Source: ATM1 sp003577165
Lineage (GTDB): Bacteria > Armatimonadota > Fimbriimonadia > Fimbriimonadales > ATM1
Direction: 5' to 3'
DNA length: 64,000 bases
Assembly: GCA_030263715.1 (NCBI GenBank)
Contig: SZPM01000014.1
Coordinates: 34,348 to 98,347 of the forward strand
Position 1 is the stretch's first letter. Every line of letters begins with the position of its first letter. The translations under genes and the position numbers were made by a program. This document shows positions 18,738 to 27,597 of the stretch, one piece after another. The notes under the pieces were generated by a model. That model was not told the origin of the DNA. It saw nothing but the letters and a program-made list of their open reading frames with translations, and did not search any database.

Positions 18738-18774
18738 TCGCCGGCGCCCCGTGATTTGCTGCGACCGGGGGCGT
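18738..18774 (+). repeat. third, shorter copy of the GATTGGCTGCGAC element
   Basis: GCCGGCGCCCCGTGATTTGC then TGCGACCGGGGGC resembles the palindromic end of repeat copies 1 and 2 (GCCCGGCGATTGGCTGCGAC then the GGGGCC end). All three copies point the same way and lie between genes. Confidence 0.5.
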
Positions 18775-18810
18775 TCGTGCTTCGTCTCTTAGCATGGGTA
18801 AGGAGGCGAT

Positions 18811-19569
18811 ATGAGAGTCTTCGCACTTCTGTATGGGCTCGTTTCGTACGTCGTGTTCCTCGGCGCGTTCCTGTATGCCATCGCCTTTGTGGCGAACTAC
18901 GCGGTGACGCTCGGTGGAACCGTGCTGGTTTCCAAGACGATCGACGGCCCAGGGGCGTCCGCGCCGTTCGACGTGAACTCGCTGTTGGTGAACGCTCTGC
19001 TTCTTGGCGCGTTTGCGATTCAGCACAGCGTCATGGCGCGGCGGTGGTTCAAGGAATGGTGGACGCGCATCATCCCGAAGGCGATCGAACGGAGCACGTA
19101 CGTTTTGATATCGAGCCTGCTTCTGTTTCTCCTGTATTTCCAGTGGCGGCCGATGACAGATCCTGTGTGGACGGCGCCCGAAGGCGCGGCTCGCACGGTT
19201 CTGCATGCGTTGTACGCGCTTGGATGGTTCATCGTCCTGACGAGCACGTTCTTGATTAACCACTGGGACCTGTTCGGCCTGCGCCAGGTGGCGGCGTATG
19301 CTTCGGGGAAGGAGCCGGGGCCGCTTCATTTCACGAAGCGCGGCCTGTATGCCGTGTGCCGGCACCCGATCATGCTGGGGTTCATCATCGCGTTTTGGGC
19401 GACGCCGGACATGACGATCGGACACCTCGTCTTCTCGATCGCGACTACGGCGTACATCTTCGTCGCGCTGCAATTCGAGGAGAAAGACCTGGCGCGGCAG
19501 CATCCCGAGTACCAAGATTATCGGCGCACGACTTCGATGGTGTTCCCGCTGCCGAAGCGCTCGCGCTGA
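18811..19569 (+). CDS. mddA: methanethiol S-methyltransferase-like integral membrane protein
   Basis: 252 residues with about six membrane helices. The sequence follows the MddA/NnrU pattern closely: LLGAFAIQHSVMARRWFKEWWTR, then IERSTYVLISSLLLFLL, STFLINHWDLFGLRQV, RGLYAVCRHPIMLGFIIAFWATPDMTIGHL, and a terminal FEEKDLARQHPEYQDYRR. The RHP and FEE motifs are the SAM-binding signature of the isoprenylcysteine-methyltransferase superfamily. Known MddA enzymes methylate methanethiol to dimethyl sulfide. AAGGAGG lies 5 nt before the ATG. Substrate is inferred from homology only. Confidence 0.82.
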   Translation: MRVFALLYGLVSYVVFLGAFLYAIAFVANYAVTLGGTVLVSKTIDGPGASAPFDVNSLLVNALLLGAFAIQHSVMARRWFKEWWTRIIPKAIERSTYVLISSLLLFLLYFQWRPMTDPVWTAPEGAARTVLHALYALGWFIVLTSTFLINHWDLFGLRQVAAYASGKEPGPLHFTKRGLYAVCRHPIMLGFIIAFWATPDMTIGHLVFSIATTAYIFVALQFEEKDLARQHPEYQDYRRTTSMVFPLPKRSR

Positions 19570-19629
19570 CCGAGCGACGCCATTCCTTGCAACCCGCCCA
19601 ATGGCTCGGGGGACCCCCACCCCCCGGGC

Positions 19630-21138
19630 CTAATACTTCACTTCGAAAGCGACGTTGAACTTGCGACTGCCGGTGGTTACCGTCGTGTTCTTCGTGTCGA
19701 AGTCGCCCGTCCAGGCGGTGACTGTAAGGTTGGTCTGCATCGTGTTGTAGTCCGTCCAGTACACAAGTTCCTTGTGCACCCCCCCGGGATAGTGCTTCTT
19801 CTGAAGCATGTTGGGCATGAGCGCCATGAAGACGGGAAGCGGGGCTCCCGGCTTCAGAGTCGAGACGCCTTGAGCATAGGGATTGAAGAGCCGGCCGTCC
19901 CAATCGTTGGTCGCCCATACGCCGGTCCAGTCGAACGCGCTTACGCTCACACCGTTCAGCGCTTCATTCGTCTTGTTGCGAATCAAGACGATCGCGTAGG
20001 CCCATTCGATAGTGTATTGGCATGCGGTGTCGCTTCCGGCGTTGCCGAGTTTCTTCTTCGCGGCCTTTGCTCCGGCGAGGATGCCGCTCTTGATGTGCTG
20101 TTTGGCTATGTCGTTTGCGACCGGCGGCCCGATCTGGCCGGCGACCTCGCCCGCCAAGTAGTCCGCGCCTTGTTCCATCAACTGGTCGAGATTCGGAATG
20201 TTGGGCGGCATTCCGCACGCGGCGAGCGCTCCATCGAGTGCCGTCTCGAACGCTTCTCTCGGCACGAAGGGCAAGAGGCTCGACGCCAAGTCCACGACGG
20301 CCTTCTTCGCTTCTTGATACTTCTCGGCGGCCCAGTTCCAGGCCTCCGTTACAAACGAGACGACCTTCTCGTACCACGGTTTCTGCTCGCCGACCTGATT
20401 GCAAACGGTCTTGCTCGGATGAACGAAGCAGTACTCTTTGACCGGAACGTACTTGACGCTGACGATTTCGATGGGCGACGGCTTCGTGGGAGCGGAAGAT
20501 GGGTTGGTGATGTTGAATCGAAGGCTGTTCGGGGGGGATTTCGCGTAGACGATTTGCAACGACCCGGACGCGAGTCCGACAGGGCGAGGATCCGAGACGG
20601 ACGCGATGGGAACGACCCGAATGTAGACTGTGAAATGCCCGCCGTTCGCGATGAAACTCGCGCGGCGGTCAATTCCTTCCGTGCGCACGGGTCCGGTTCT
20701 CTCGGGAGGAGGGACGTAACCGGCGTCCGTCGCGATTTGGCCGACGCTGACTGTGGTCGCGCCTCTCGTGCCTTCGATCCGCTCGATAGATACGATCGCG
20801 CGCGGCCTCGAATCCGGGCTCTTGTCAAGCCCGAAGGGGGCGCGTGCCACTTCGAGGAGAACTCCGTTCGCTCCGCGCACGCGCGACACGTCCCATTTGA
20901 TCTTCTTGCCGCCGAGGCTCGGCGGGACGACGTGAGCGATCGTGTACGTCGCGTTCGCGTCGCCCATGTCGAATTGAAGGGCCGCTCCGCCTGGAAGCGG
21001 CCCCGCGATCTGCCGGAGCGTCTGCGGGTCGGACCGCCTTTGCGGATCCGCGCTGCGCGCGTGCGTCGTCGGAATCAGCGAGATCGCCGCTGCGATCACC
21101 GCCGCCGCTGCGAAGTGTCTGAAACGGCTCAAACTCAT
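19630..21138 (-). CDS. secreted protein of unknown function (second gene of pair)
   Basis: 502 residues from the ATG at 21138, which has AAGGAGG about 8 nt upstream; the frame is open to 21345 but the extension overlaps the next gene and is not protein-like. Signal peptide (1-28). N-terminal half beta-rich; middle (about 240-360) helical (WYEKVVSFVTEAWNWAAEKYQEAKKAVVDLASSLLPF); C-terminal ~130 residues beta-rich again. Three cysteines (CFVHPSKTVC, plus ACGMPP) may form disulfides. No family recognised. Lies 64 bp after the gene at 21203-22843. Confidence 0.7.
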   Translation of the reverse strand: MSLSRFRHFAAAAVIAAAISLIPTTHARSADPQRRSDPQTLRQIAGPLPGGAALQFDMGDANATYTIAHVVPPSLGGKKIKWDVSRVRGANGVLLEVARAPFGLDKSPDSRPRAIVSIERIEGTRGATTVSVGQIATDAGYVPPPERTGPVRTEGIDRRASFIANGGHFTVYIRVVPIASVSDPRPVGLASGSLQIVYAKSPPNSLRFNITNPSSAPTKPSPIEIVSVKYVPVKEYCFVHPSKTVCNQVGEQKPWYEKVVSFVTEAWNWAAEKYQEAKKAVVDLASSLLPFVPREAFETALDGALAACGMPPNIPNLDQLMEQGADYLAGEVAGQIGPPVANDIAKQHIKSGILAGAKAAKKKLGNAGSDTACQYTIEWAYAIVLIRNKTNEALNGVSVSAFDWTGVWATNDWDGRLFNPYAQGVSTLKPGAPLPVFMALMPNMLQKKHYPGGVHKELVYWTDYNTMQTNLTVTAWTGDFDTKNTTVTTGSRKFNVAFEVKY

Positions 21139-21202
21139 TTTCCTATTCCTCCTTGTGGTCGTTGGCAATTCGCGGGTCTGATCGAAGAAAAGCGGTGGCG
21201 CG

Positions 21203-22843
21203 TTAGTCGCCGAGGTCCTTGACGAACTTCTTGCTGGTGTCGAACGAGATTTGCCAATCCACGACGACGCCCTTGTCCGAAGTTTCTCGGTGCGCGGTAA
21301 ACGTCTTGGCGACGAAGCGGTTCCCCGTGGCGTCCTTCTGGACATCCACGTTGAACGTGTCGCCGAATCCTTTCGTGAGAATCCAGAACGCCGGTTGAAT
21401 TGGCACTTTGAAGACGGTGAAATCCGGCATCAGGCCCGTGAACACGACGATGAGGGTGCGATGCGCCATCACATCGGAGAAGTCCGATCTCGCCGGCTTG
21501 AACGCGAGCGTGATGCGATCTCCGTCCATTTGCGCGCCGAACGGGACGTTGAAGGACGCAGGCGTGGACATGTTCGCGATTGCGCCGATGTCGACGGGCG
21601 ACTCCACGGCGACAGGGAAGGAAGGAGGCGCGAGCCACTCGCGAGCGAGCAGCGTGATGGTCGGCGGGAGGGGCTCCACGACGAACACATTCTCCCAAAA
21701 CTCATGCTTAACCGCGTTGCCCTCGACTTCGCCCGTCATTGGAATCGGCTGCCCCGGCGCGTTCTGCTTCTGGAATCGAAAAGAGATCCGGCCTTCGAGA
21801 AAGACGGTGTATTTCATCCACGGCTTGTTGCCTTCGTTCCAGACCATCGTCATCTTCGCCTTGAACGGTCCTCGGTAAGTCACGCAATACCGGTTGAAGA
21901 GTTCCTTTGTGAAGAACTCGACGACGTCGAGCACGAGGCCCGGGATTGAGGTGAGGACGCCAAAGTCTCCTTCCATTTGGGCGACTCCGGCTTTGACTCC
22001 TGAACTGATGCTGAGCGATAACCCCCCCTCGCCGACCGCAGAGTTCACGATCGAAGGTATGCCCTTGTCGAGCACGCACTTCCGAAGCGTGTCCAGTCCG
22101 TTCTTGCCGACGTTGAAGGCGAACGCCGCGAACTTGCAACCCTCGATTGCGGTGTTGATGGTCTCGCAGACGTTGTCCTTCGCGCGCTTCAGAATGCCGC
22201 TTCGGTCGATTTCGTCGGTCGTCTCATCCGCCTCCTCGATCCACTCTTGCAGCTCACCGAAGATCTTGATCTCATCCAGGTTGACGACGTTCTGTTGTTC
22301 TTGAATCTTCTTGAGTTCTCCGAGGATGAGCACGGGTGGCAGGTTTATCGTCCGCTCTTTGTTTTCAATTTCCAGAATCTTGTTGATGACGTCGTCGCGC
22401 TCCTTCGAAGAGGGAAGCGCGACCGCGATTTCTCGCGCGACTTGAAGTAGGCGCATGCCGCGGTCCTCGAGCTGAAGGAACGCCTGCTCGACCTCTTCCG
22501 CAAGCCCGCCGATCGGCGCTACCTTGAACGCCGCCGCGCCTTTGCCCTTCCCGTCGGGAGAGGTCACGTCGACCGTGTACTTGCCGGCCTTCTTCGTGTC
22601 CGTGAAAGTGATCGAGAATTTGCCCTGGGGGGTCACGGGCGCCTTCAGCGTCGCCGATGGCGTGCCCGACTCATGCCGGATCGCGATGGTCGCCGTCTTG
22701 GTTTTCTCGTGGTATCCGGTCTCGCCTGCGATCACGACGGGCTGTCCGATGAGGGCGACGGACGGCGTGGCCGACACCTCGACGAACGCCCCCGGCGTCT
22801 TGGTCTGCATCGCGACGGCCAGGAATGGGATAAGGGCCAGCAT
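21203..22843 (-). CDS. secreted protein with N-terminal Ig-like domain (first gene of pair)
   Basis: 546 residues. A signal peptide (1-15) precedes an Ig-like domain (about 20-105; VEVSATPSVALIGQPVVIAG, then FTDTKKAGKYTVDVTSPDGK). A long helical region follows (115-300), with an acidic stretch (EDRGMRLLQVAREIAVALPS) and cysteines, then a C-terminal beta-rich part. Overall layout (beta, helical, beta) matches the downstream partner at 19630-21138, so the two may interact at the cell surface. No family recognised. Confidence 0.7.
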   Translation of the reverse strand: MLALIPFLAVAMQTKTPGAFVEVSATPSVALIGQPVVIAGETGYHEKTKTATIAIRHESGTPSATLKAPVTPQGKFSITFTDTKKAGKYTVDVTSPDGKGKGAAAFKVAPIGGLAEEVEQAFLQLEDRGMRLLQVAREIAVALPSSKERDDVINKILEIENKERTINLPPVLILGELKKIQEQQNVVNLDEIKIFGELQEWIEEADETTDEIDRSGILKRAKDNVCETINTAIEGCKFAAFAFNVGKNGLDTLRKCVLDKGIPSIVNSAVGEGGLSLSISSGVKAGVAQMEGDFGVLTSIPGLVLDVVEFFTKELFNRYCVTYRGPFKAKMTMVWNEGNKPWMKYTVFLEGRISFRFQKQNAPGQPIPMTGEVEGNAVKHEFWENVFVVEPLPPTITLLAREWLAPPSFPVAVESPVDIGAIANMSTPASFNVPFGAQMDGDRITLAFKPARSDFSDVMAHRTLIVVFTGLMPDFTVFKVPIQPAFWILTKGFGDTFNVDVQKDATGNRFVAKTFTAHRETSDKGVVVDWQISFDTSKKFVKDLGD

Positions 22844-23003
22844 AAGGACATTGTAGACGCCGATTTGCCGACATCAATCCTTAGCCTGTTGAAGAAGCGC
22901 CATTTCGCCGCACGATCCCGCTACTACGCGCAGGCTGGCTCTGCCCACCGGACCTGGAACACTGTGGTACAAAATCGAGTCCGTCAATAGGAGGGCTGTT
23001 GGG

Positions 23004-24113
23004 ATGAAAACTGCTTTCGCAAAATCGGACAAGCGCGTCGCCTGTGCATCTCCAAGCAGCGGTAAGCGTCGCGCCTGGAAACATGCATTCCTTCGTATTG
23101 TCATCATTGCCTCCGCAACCATGTGGGCAGCGATGGCCCATCCGGCCCCATCCGTAACATGGCTTGGAACGCTGGGCGGCCGCGGCAGCGAGGCCTGGGG
23201 CGTGTCGGCAGATGGGCGGGTCGTTGTCGGTCGCAGCACGAACGCCCTGGGCTTCACTAGGGCGTTCCGATGGGAAGCCGGAGTGATGCAGGAACTCGGA
23301 ACGCTCGGTGGCTCGAGGAGCTTCGCTTGGGACGTTTCCGCTGATGGCCGTGTGGTTGTGGGACAAGCCCAAGACTCGAGCGGATACTACTGGCCCGTTG
23401 CGTGGGTCGACGGTCAGACGATTCTATTGTCGTCCCCGGATTTCCTCGGCGGGAGCGCAAATGCCGTCTCGGCCGACGGAATGACAATCGTCGGATGGAT
23501 CCAAAGAAGAATGGACACCGGTGGGGTGGCCTACCTATGGGTGAAGTTCCGGCCAGGACCTGCCCTCTACGATCCCGGCTACTACAGCATGGAGGCAACG
23601 GGAATCTCGCTCGACGGCCAAGTGATAGTAGGTAAATCGACAGTTGGCGAGATGGGAAGGGCACTTAAGTGGTCTCCCAATGGCTACGAGGAATTGCCAA
23701 CCCTCGGAGGCCGAACTGCGCTCGCAGAGGGCGTCAGCGCCGACGGAACAGTCGTCGTTGGCTCCTCTCTCCCCGCACAGGGCAACATGCATCCGTGCAG
23801 GTGGGTGGGAGCACAGGTTCAGAACCTCGGAACTCTCGGCGGGAGTTTCGGCTTCGCGCATGCGGTGAGTGGTGACGGCAGAACGGTAGTTGGCTCGTCG
23901 GGGCATCCATCATTTGATCGGCGCGCGTTCCGGTGGACCCCGGAGCGAGGAATGGAAGACCTGACGTCGCTCTATGTTGACCCCGCTAATCCTAACGCAT
24001 ACTTCAGGGTCGCGACGGGGATCTCGTTAGACGCGCGCTACATAGTCGGCTACGGAAGGCTACCGTCGCTGGAGTCTCGAGGGTTTTTGATCGACACACA
24101 CCAGCAGCCTTAG
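23004..24113 (+). CDS. HAF-repeat extracellular protein (paralogue 1)
   Basis: 369 residues. Basic N-terminus, signal anchor (about 28-50), then about seven HAF-type beta-propeller repeats of the form LGTLGG-x-SEAWGVSADGRVVVGRS-AFRW. It ends FRVATGISLDARYIVGYG and a short tail. AGGAGG upstream of the ATG. The paralogue at 26521-27597 has the same architecture and C-terminus (FRWTPERGME). HAF repeats are typical of secreted or surface proteins in planctomycetes, armatimonads and relatives; ligand unknown. Confidence 0.85.
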   Translation: MKTAFAKSDKRVACASPSSGKRRAWKHAFLRIVIIASATMWAAMAHPAPSVTWLGTLGGRGSEAWGVSADGRVVVGRSTNALGFTRAFRWEAGVMQELGTLGGSRSFAWDVSADGRVVVGQAQDSSGYYWPVAWVDGQTILLSSPDFLGGSANAVSADGMTIVGWIQRRMDTGGVAYLWVKFRPGPALYDPGYYSMEATGISLDGQVIVGKSTVGEMGRALKWSPNGYEELPTLGGRTALAEGVSADGTVVVGSSLPAQGNMHPCRWVGAQVQNLGTLGGSFGFAHAVSGDGRTVVGSSGHPSFDRRAFRWTPERGMEDLTSLYVDPANPNAYFRVATGISLDARYIVGYGRLPSLESRGFLIDTHQQP

Positions 24114-24307
24114 CCTCCAATTACTCCGGCTCGCGAAGTGAGGGAGGACTACGGTCCACGAGCGCGCGGTGATGCCGCGCGCTCGTCAGGCTGGCCGTGA
24201 CCCTCGATGCGAGCGTTAAGGGTGGTCTCCGCGTACCGGGAGCCTTCCATGGGTGTCTATCGCCTGCCCTGCCACGTTCTGACCCAGTGCGACTCAAAGC
24301 CGCCAAA

Positions 24308-25681
24308 ATGGCAGTAGAGATCATGGGCGGGATGCGCGCGAAGAGGGTCGTCCTCCTTGCGATGAGCGGAGTTCGCGTCAAAGACGCTGAACTGCTTCGA
24401 CTCGGCATGACGCTTCCCGGATTCGTCGAAAGGGGCCGCGTCATAGCTCAACTTCCCAGCTTGGGCCTCCTCACGATCGCCGCCGAAGCCGGAGGAAACC
24501 GGGACTACATCTATGTCGAGGCCGGCGACGACCTCGGAGCCACGATTGAATCGGTGCTGGATTTGAGGCCCGACGTAGTCGCGATCTCGTCGCTCACTGC
24601 CCGCATCCTCGACGCCTATGCGATTGCCGACGCTCTGCGCTCATGCGGCGTCACAGTTTTCTTGGGAGGGCTGCACGCTTCTGTCATGCCGGATGAGGCC
24701 GGGGAGCACGCGGACTCCGTATCCGTCGGGGAAGGGGAGGGCACCTTTCGCAGGATGCTTGAGGACTTCGAGCGAGGATGCCTTCAGCCCCGTTACGTCG
24801 GGTCCACTCACGACGTTCGATTCACGACGTCCCGCGCCGTGCCGAGATTCGATCTCTTGGAGAAGAGTCGTTACAATCGCCTTACGATTCAGACTTCGCG
24901 GGGCTGTCCACTGGACTGCGTTTTCTGCGGCGCCTCCCGTCTCATCAGTCGGTACAAGATCAAGCCGATCGAACAGGTTCGCAGAGAGCTGGAGGTCATT
25001 TCGAGCATATGGCCGGAGCCCTTCATCGAACTTGCTGACGACAACACATTCGTGAACAAGAAGTGGGCGCAGTGTTTGGCGCGCCTGCTCGCAGAGTTCC
25101 GTGTCCGATGGTTCACGGAGACGGACATCTCCATCGCGGACGACGATGCGCTACTCGAAACCCTGGCCGCATCGGGATGCGTGCAGCTCCTGGTCGGATT
25201 GGAGTCAGCGAACCGATCTGCGCTTCGATCGGTGGACCGGAAGGGTTGGAAGCATCGCCGGTGGGACGATTACTTTGCGGCGATCGCGAAGGTTCAAGGG
25301 TATGGCATCAGCGTCAATGGCTGCTTCATCCTCGGATTCGACGAGGACGGTCCGGAGGTCTTCGAGGCCACGCGCGATTTCGTGACGCAGAGCGGGCTCA
25401 CGGAGGTTCAGGTGACGATCCTGACGCCATTCCCCGGCACGGCCCTGTATCGCAGGCTTCTGAGTGAAGACCGTCTGCTAAAGCCCGTCTTTTGGGACGA
25501 GTGCACTCTCTTCGACGTCACTTTTAGGCCCGCACAGATGGCGCCCGAAGAACTCAGAAACGGTTTCGTTTGGCTTTTGCAGCAGATCTACTCGCCGCAG
25601 GCGAGCGCGGATCGCAAGACGAAGCTGCGGCGACTTATGCGGTCGGCCGTCGCATCCCGCGTTCAGGAGTCAGGGGAATGA
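24308..25681 (+). CDS. B12-binding-domain radical SAM protein
   Basis: About 457 residues from the ATG at 24308; the frame is open from GTG 24197 and other ATGs lie at 24323 and 24332, none with a good ribosome site. An N-terminal cobalamin-binding-like Rossmann domain (DLRPDVVAISSLTARILDAY, then FLGGLHASVMPDEA) precedes the radical SAM core with the cluster motif SRGCPLDCVFCGAS. GLESAN and GFILGFDE-type segments follow (here NGCFILGFDEDGPE). Likely modifies a lipid or small-molecule scaffold (methylation, cyclisation or similar). Its stop overlaps the start of the membrane gene (ATGA), so they are co-translated. Confidence 0.87.
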   Translation: MAVEIMGGMRAKRVVLLAMSGVRVKDAELLRLGMTLPGFVERGRVIAQLPSLGLLTIAAEAGGNRDYIYVEAGDDLGATIESVLDLRPDVVAISSLTARILDAYAIADALRSCGVTVFLGGLHASVMPDEAGEHADSVSVGEGEGTFRRMLEDFERGCLQPRYVGSTHDVRFTTSRAVPRFDLLEKSRYNRLTIQTSRGCPLDCVFCGASRLISRYKIKPIEQVRRELEVISSIWPEPFIELADDNTFVNKKWAQCLARLLAEFRVRWFTETDISIADDDALLETLAASGCVQLLVGLESANRSALRSVDRKGWKHRRWDDYFAAIAKVQGYGISVNGCFILGFDEDGPEVFEATRDFVTQSGLTEVQVTILTPFPGTALYRRLLSEDRLLKPVFWDECTLFDVTFRPAQMAPEELRNGFVWLLQQIYSPQASADRKTKLRRLMRSAVASRVQESGE

Positions 25682-26400
25682 AGATGTGGTCGGCCGTATT
25701 CGGCACGCTCTTTCGAGTCCTAACGTTCAGGGCGAGGAGGGAAGAACTGATTGCCATGAACTGGCGGCACCTCACCGTCGGGCTGTTCTTCACTTGGCTG
25801 GCGGGCATGGGCCGGTATTGGGACAACCCGCGGGCCGAACAGCTTCAAGTGTATGGATTCGGGTCTGTCATCTACGTCTTCGCTTTGAGCACCCTCGTGT
25901 ATGTCGTTGTGTGGGCGCTTCGCCCTCGAGATTGGCGCTACTCCAACCTGCTCACATTCGTCACGCTCACATCCCCCCCGGCGATCCTGTACGCGATTCC
26001 GGTGGAGATGTTTATGAGCCGCGGTGCCGCGACAAGCGTGAACTCCTGGTTTCTCGCGATCGTGGCTGCGTGGCGCCTCGCGCTGCTCGTGACCTATTTG
26101 AAACGCGTGCCTGCGCTGAAGGGAGTGGACCTGGTGACCGGTTCGTTATTGCCCGTCGTACTGGTCATCGTGTCCTTGACCATGTTGAACCTCCAGCACG
26201 CGGTGTTCGACATCATGAGGGGCACGGAAGCGACGCCCGAGGACGCTGCATACATGGTGCTCCTTCTGTTGACTTGTCTCTCCATGGTTCTTGTGTGGCC
26301 GCTCCTACTGGCTTACTTCTTTCGCGTCGCGGAACTGTGGCCCCCCAAAGATGGCAAGGACCCGCAGGAGATCAGCCCGGACGACTCTGACCCGCCGTAA
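25678..26400 (+). CDS. integral membrane protein coupled to radical SAM gene
   Basis: 240 residues with about five hydrophobic helices and an acidic C-terminal tail (PPKDGKDPQEISPDDSDPP). The ATG at 25678 overlaps the radical SAM stop (ATGA). YIP1-like general appearance (helix-rich, GSVIYVFALSTLVYVVVWAL), but I do not identify a family. Probably acts in the membrane with the radical SAM enzyme. Confidence 0.7.
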   Translation: MKMWSAVFGTLFRVLTFRARREELIAMNWRHLTVGLFFTWLAGMGRYWDNPRAEQLQVYGFGSVIYVFALSTLVYVVVWALRPRDWRYSNLLTFVTLTSPPAILYAIPVEMFMSRGAATSVNSWFLAIVAAWRLALLVTYLKRVPALKGVDLVTGSLLPVVLVIVSLTMLNLQHAVFDIMRGTEATPEDAAYMVLLLLTCLSMVLVWPLLLAYFFRVAELWPPKDGKDPQEISPDDSDPP

Positions 26401-26520
26401 GGCGGTGTGCCCTTGAGCAGCATCGGACGCTTCGTTCCGGACTCGGGGGCGTCGGCGTCGGGTAACCCGCATGGCGTGGAACAAAGCCCCGGTCGTGTGC
26501 GTCGGTCAAACGAGGTTGGG

Positions 26521-27597
26521 ATGATGAAAACCTTCTTTTCACGTACGTTTGTGTCTCCGCGCGCCAGCGCTTTGTCCCGTCGCATCGCGCGCTGCGTTGT
26601 CTTGGTCGTTTGCGTTACTGCCGTCGCACCGCTCTTCTCGTCGTCCTTCACGTGGATAGGGACGCTTGGAGGCAATGGGAGTAGGGCGGCAGGCGTTTCC
26701 TCTGATGGCCGAGTCGTCGTCGGCAGCAGTGCCAACGCCTTAGGTTTCGGTCGCGCATTCCGTTTGGAGAACGGAATCATGACCGATCTGGGAACGCTGG
26801 GCGGCACTTCGAGCGAGGCGCACGGCGTGTCTGCTGACGGCCGCGTCATCTTTGGAACTGCATACGACGCGGCCGGAGTTCAGTGGGGCGTCGCATGGTT
26901 CGATGGCAGGATCGTTCCGTTGGTGACTCTCGATGGGCGGCCAGCGGCGATCAACGCCGTGTCCGACGACGGCGCTGCCTTCGCGGGGGAAGGAGATCGC
27001 GTAGCATATCGGTGGGTCGGCACTTTGCCTCAGCGGATCGGCCCTGGGAATCCGCACTTTCCGTCTTCGGCAAACGGGTTGTCGGCGGACGGAAGTGTAG
27101 TTGTGGGCCAGATAAGATTCGGCGGCGGAAGCCGAGCGGCTCGATGGGGCGAAAAGGGGCTCGAGTTGCTTCCGACCCTGGGTGGAACCGGTGCGAACGC
27201 AACAGCGGTGAGCGCGGACGGGAGCATTGTGGTCGGCAGATCGAGTCGGTTTCCTGGGGATCCTGCAAGACCTTGTCGGTGGGTGGACGGTCGTCCGGAG
27301 GATCTGGGAACGGCCGGCGAGCGAGGCGGAATTGCCTACGCCGTAAGCGCTGACGGCAGGGTAGTCGTCGGTGCGCTCTACCGGTGGAGTTCCCCAACAC
27401 ATGCCTTCCGCTGGACTCCGGAGCGGGGGATGGAGAACCTCAACAGGTTGTACATGGATCGCCTGACGCGATATGGGGTGCTGGCCTGGGCACGAGACGT
27501 CTCACCGGACGGCCGGTTCATCGTGGGAACCGGCCTGCTGCATAGAAACAGCAATCTCGTGCGTGGCTACATCATCGACACCCAAGGCGGCCCCTGA
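26521..27597 (+). CDS. HAF-repeat extracellular protein (paralogue 2)
   Basis: 358 residues from the first of two adjacent ATGs; AGGTTGGG lies upstream. Signal anchor (about 22-42) followed by HAF repeats (WIGTLGGNGSRAAGVSSDGR, then VVVGSSANALGFGRAFRLENG, LPTLGGTGANATAVSADGS). Ends with GYIIDTQGGP. Closely similar to paralogue 1 in repeat order, in the pre-start sequence (TTGGGATG AAAAC) and in the C-terminal FRWTPERGMEN(L). The frame extends upstream to 26407, but that part has no ribosome site. Its end overlaps the convergent gene by 31 bp. Confidence 0.85.
   Translation: MMKTFFSRTFVSPRASALSRRIARCVVLVVCVTAVAPLFSSSFTWIGTLGGNGSRAAGVSSDGRVVVGSSANALGFGRAFRLENGIMTDLGTLGGTSSEAHGVSADGRVIFGTAYDAAGVQWGVAWFDGRIVPLVTLDGRPAAINAVSDDGAAFAGEGDRVAYRWVGTLPQRIGPGNPHFPSSANGLSADGSVVVGQIRFGGGSRAARWGEKGLELLPTLGGTGANATAVSADGSIVVGRSSRFPGDPARPCRWVDGRPEDLGTAGERGGIAYAVSADGRVVVGALYRWSSPTHAFRWTPERGMENLNRLYMDRLTRYGVLAWARDVSPDGRFIVGTGLLHRNSNLVRGYIIDTQGGP

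Noticed and set aside
17303..18774. Integron gene-cassette array with attC sites
   Set aside because: GTTAGGT (fits GTTRRRY) occurs in repeat copies 1 and 2, but no matching RYYYAAC partner, integrase or promoter is present, and the DinB gene has opposite orientation.
19774..21222. 482-codon plus-strand open frame
   Set aside because: Antisense to the secreted gene at 19630-21138, which has a signal peptide and ribosome site; the plus frame has Arg/Asp-rich, non-family sequence.
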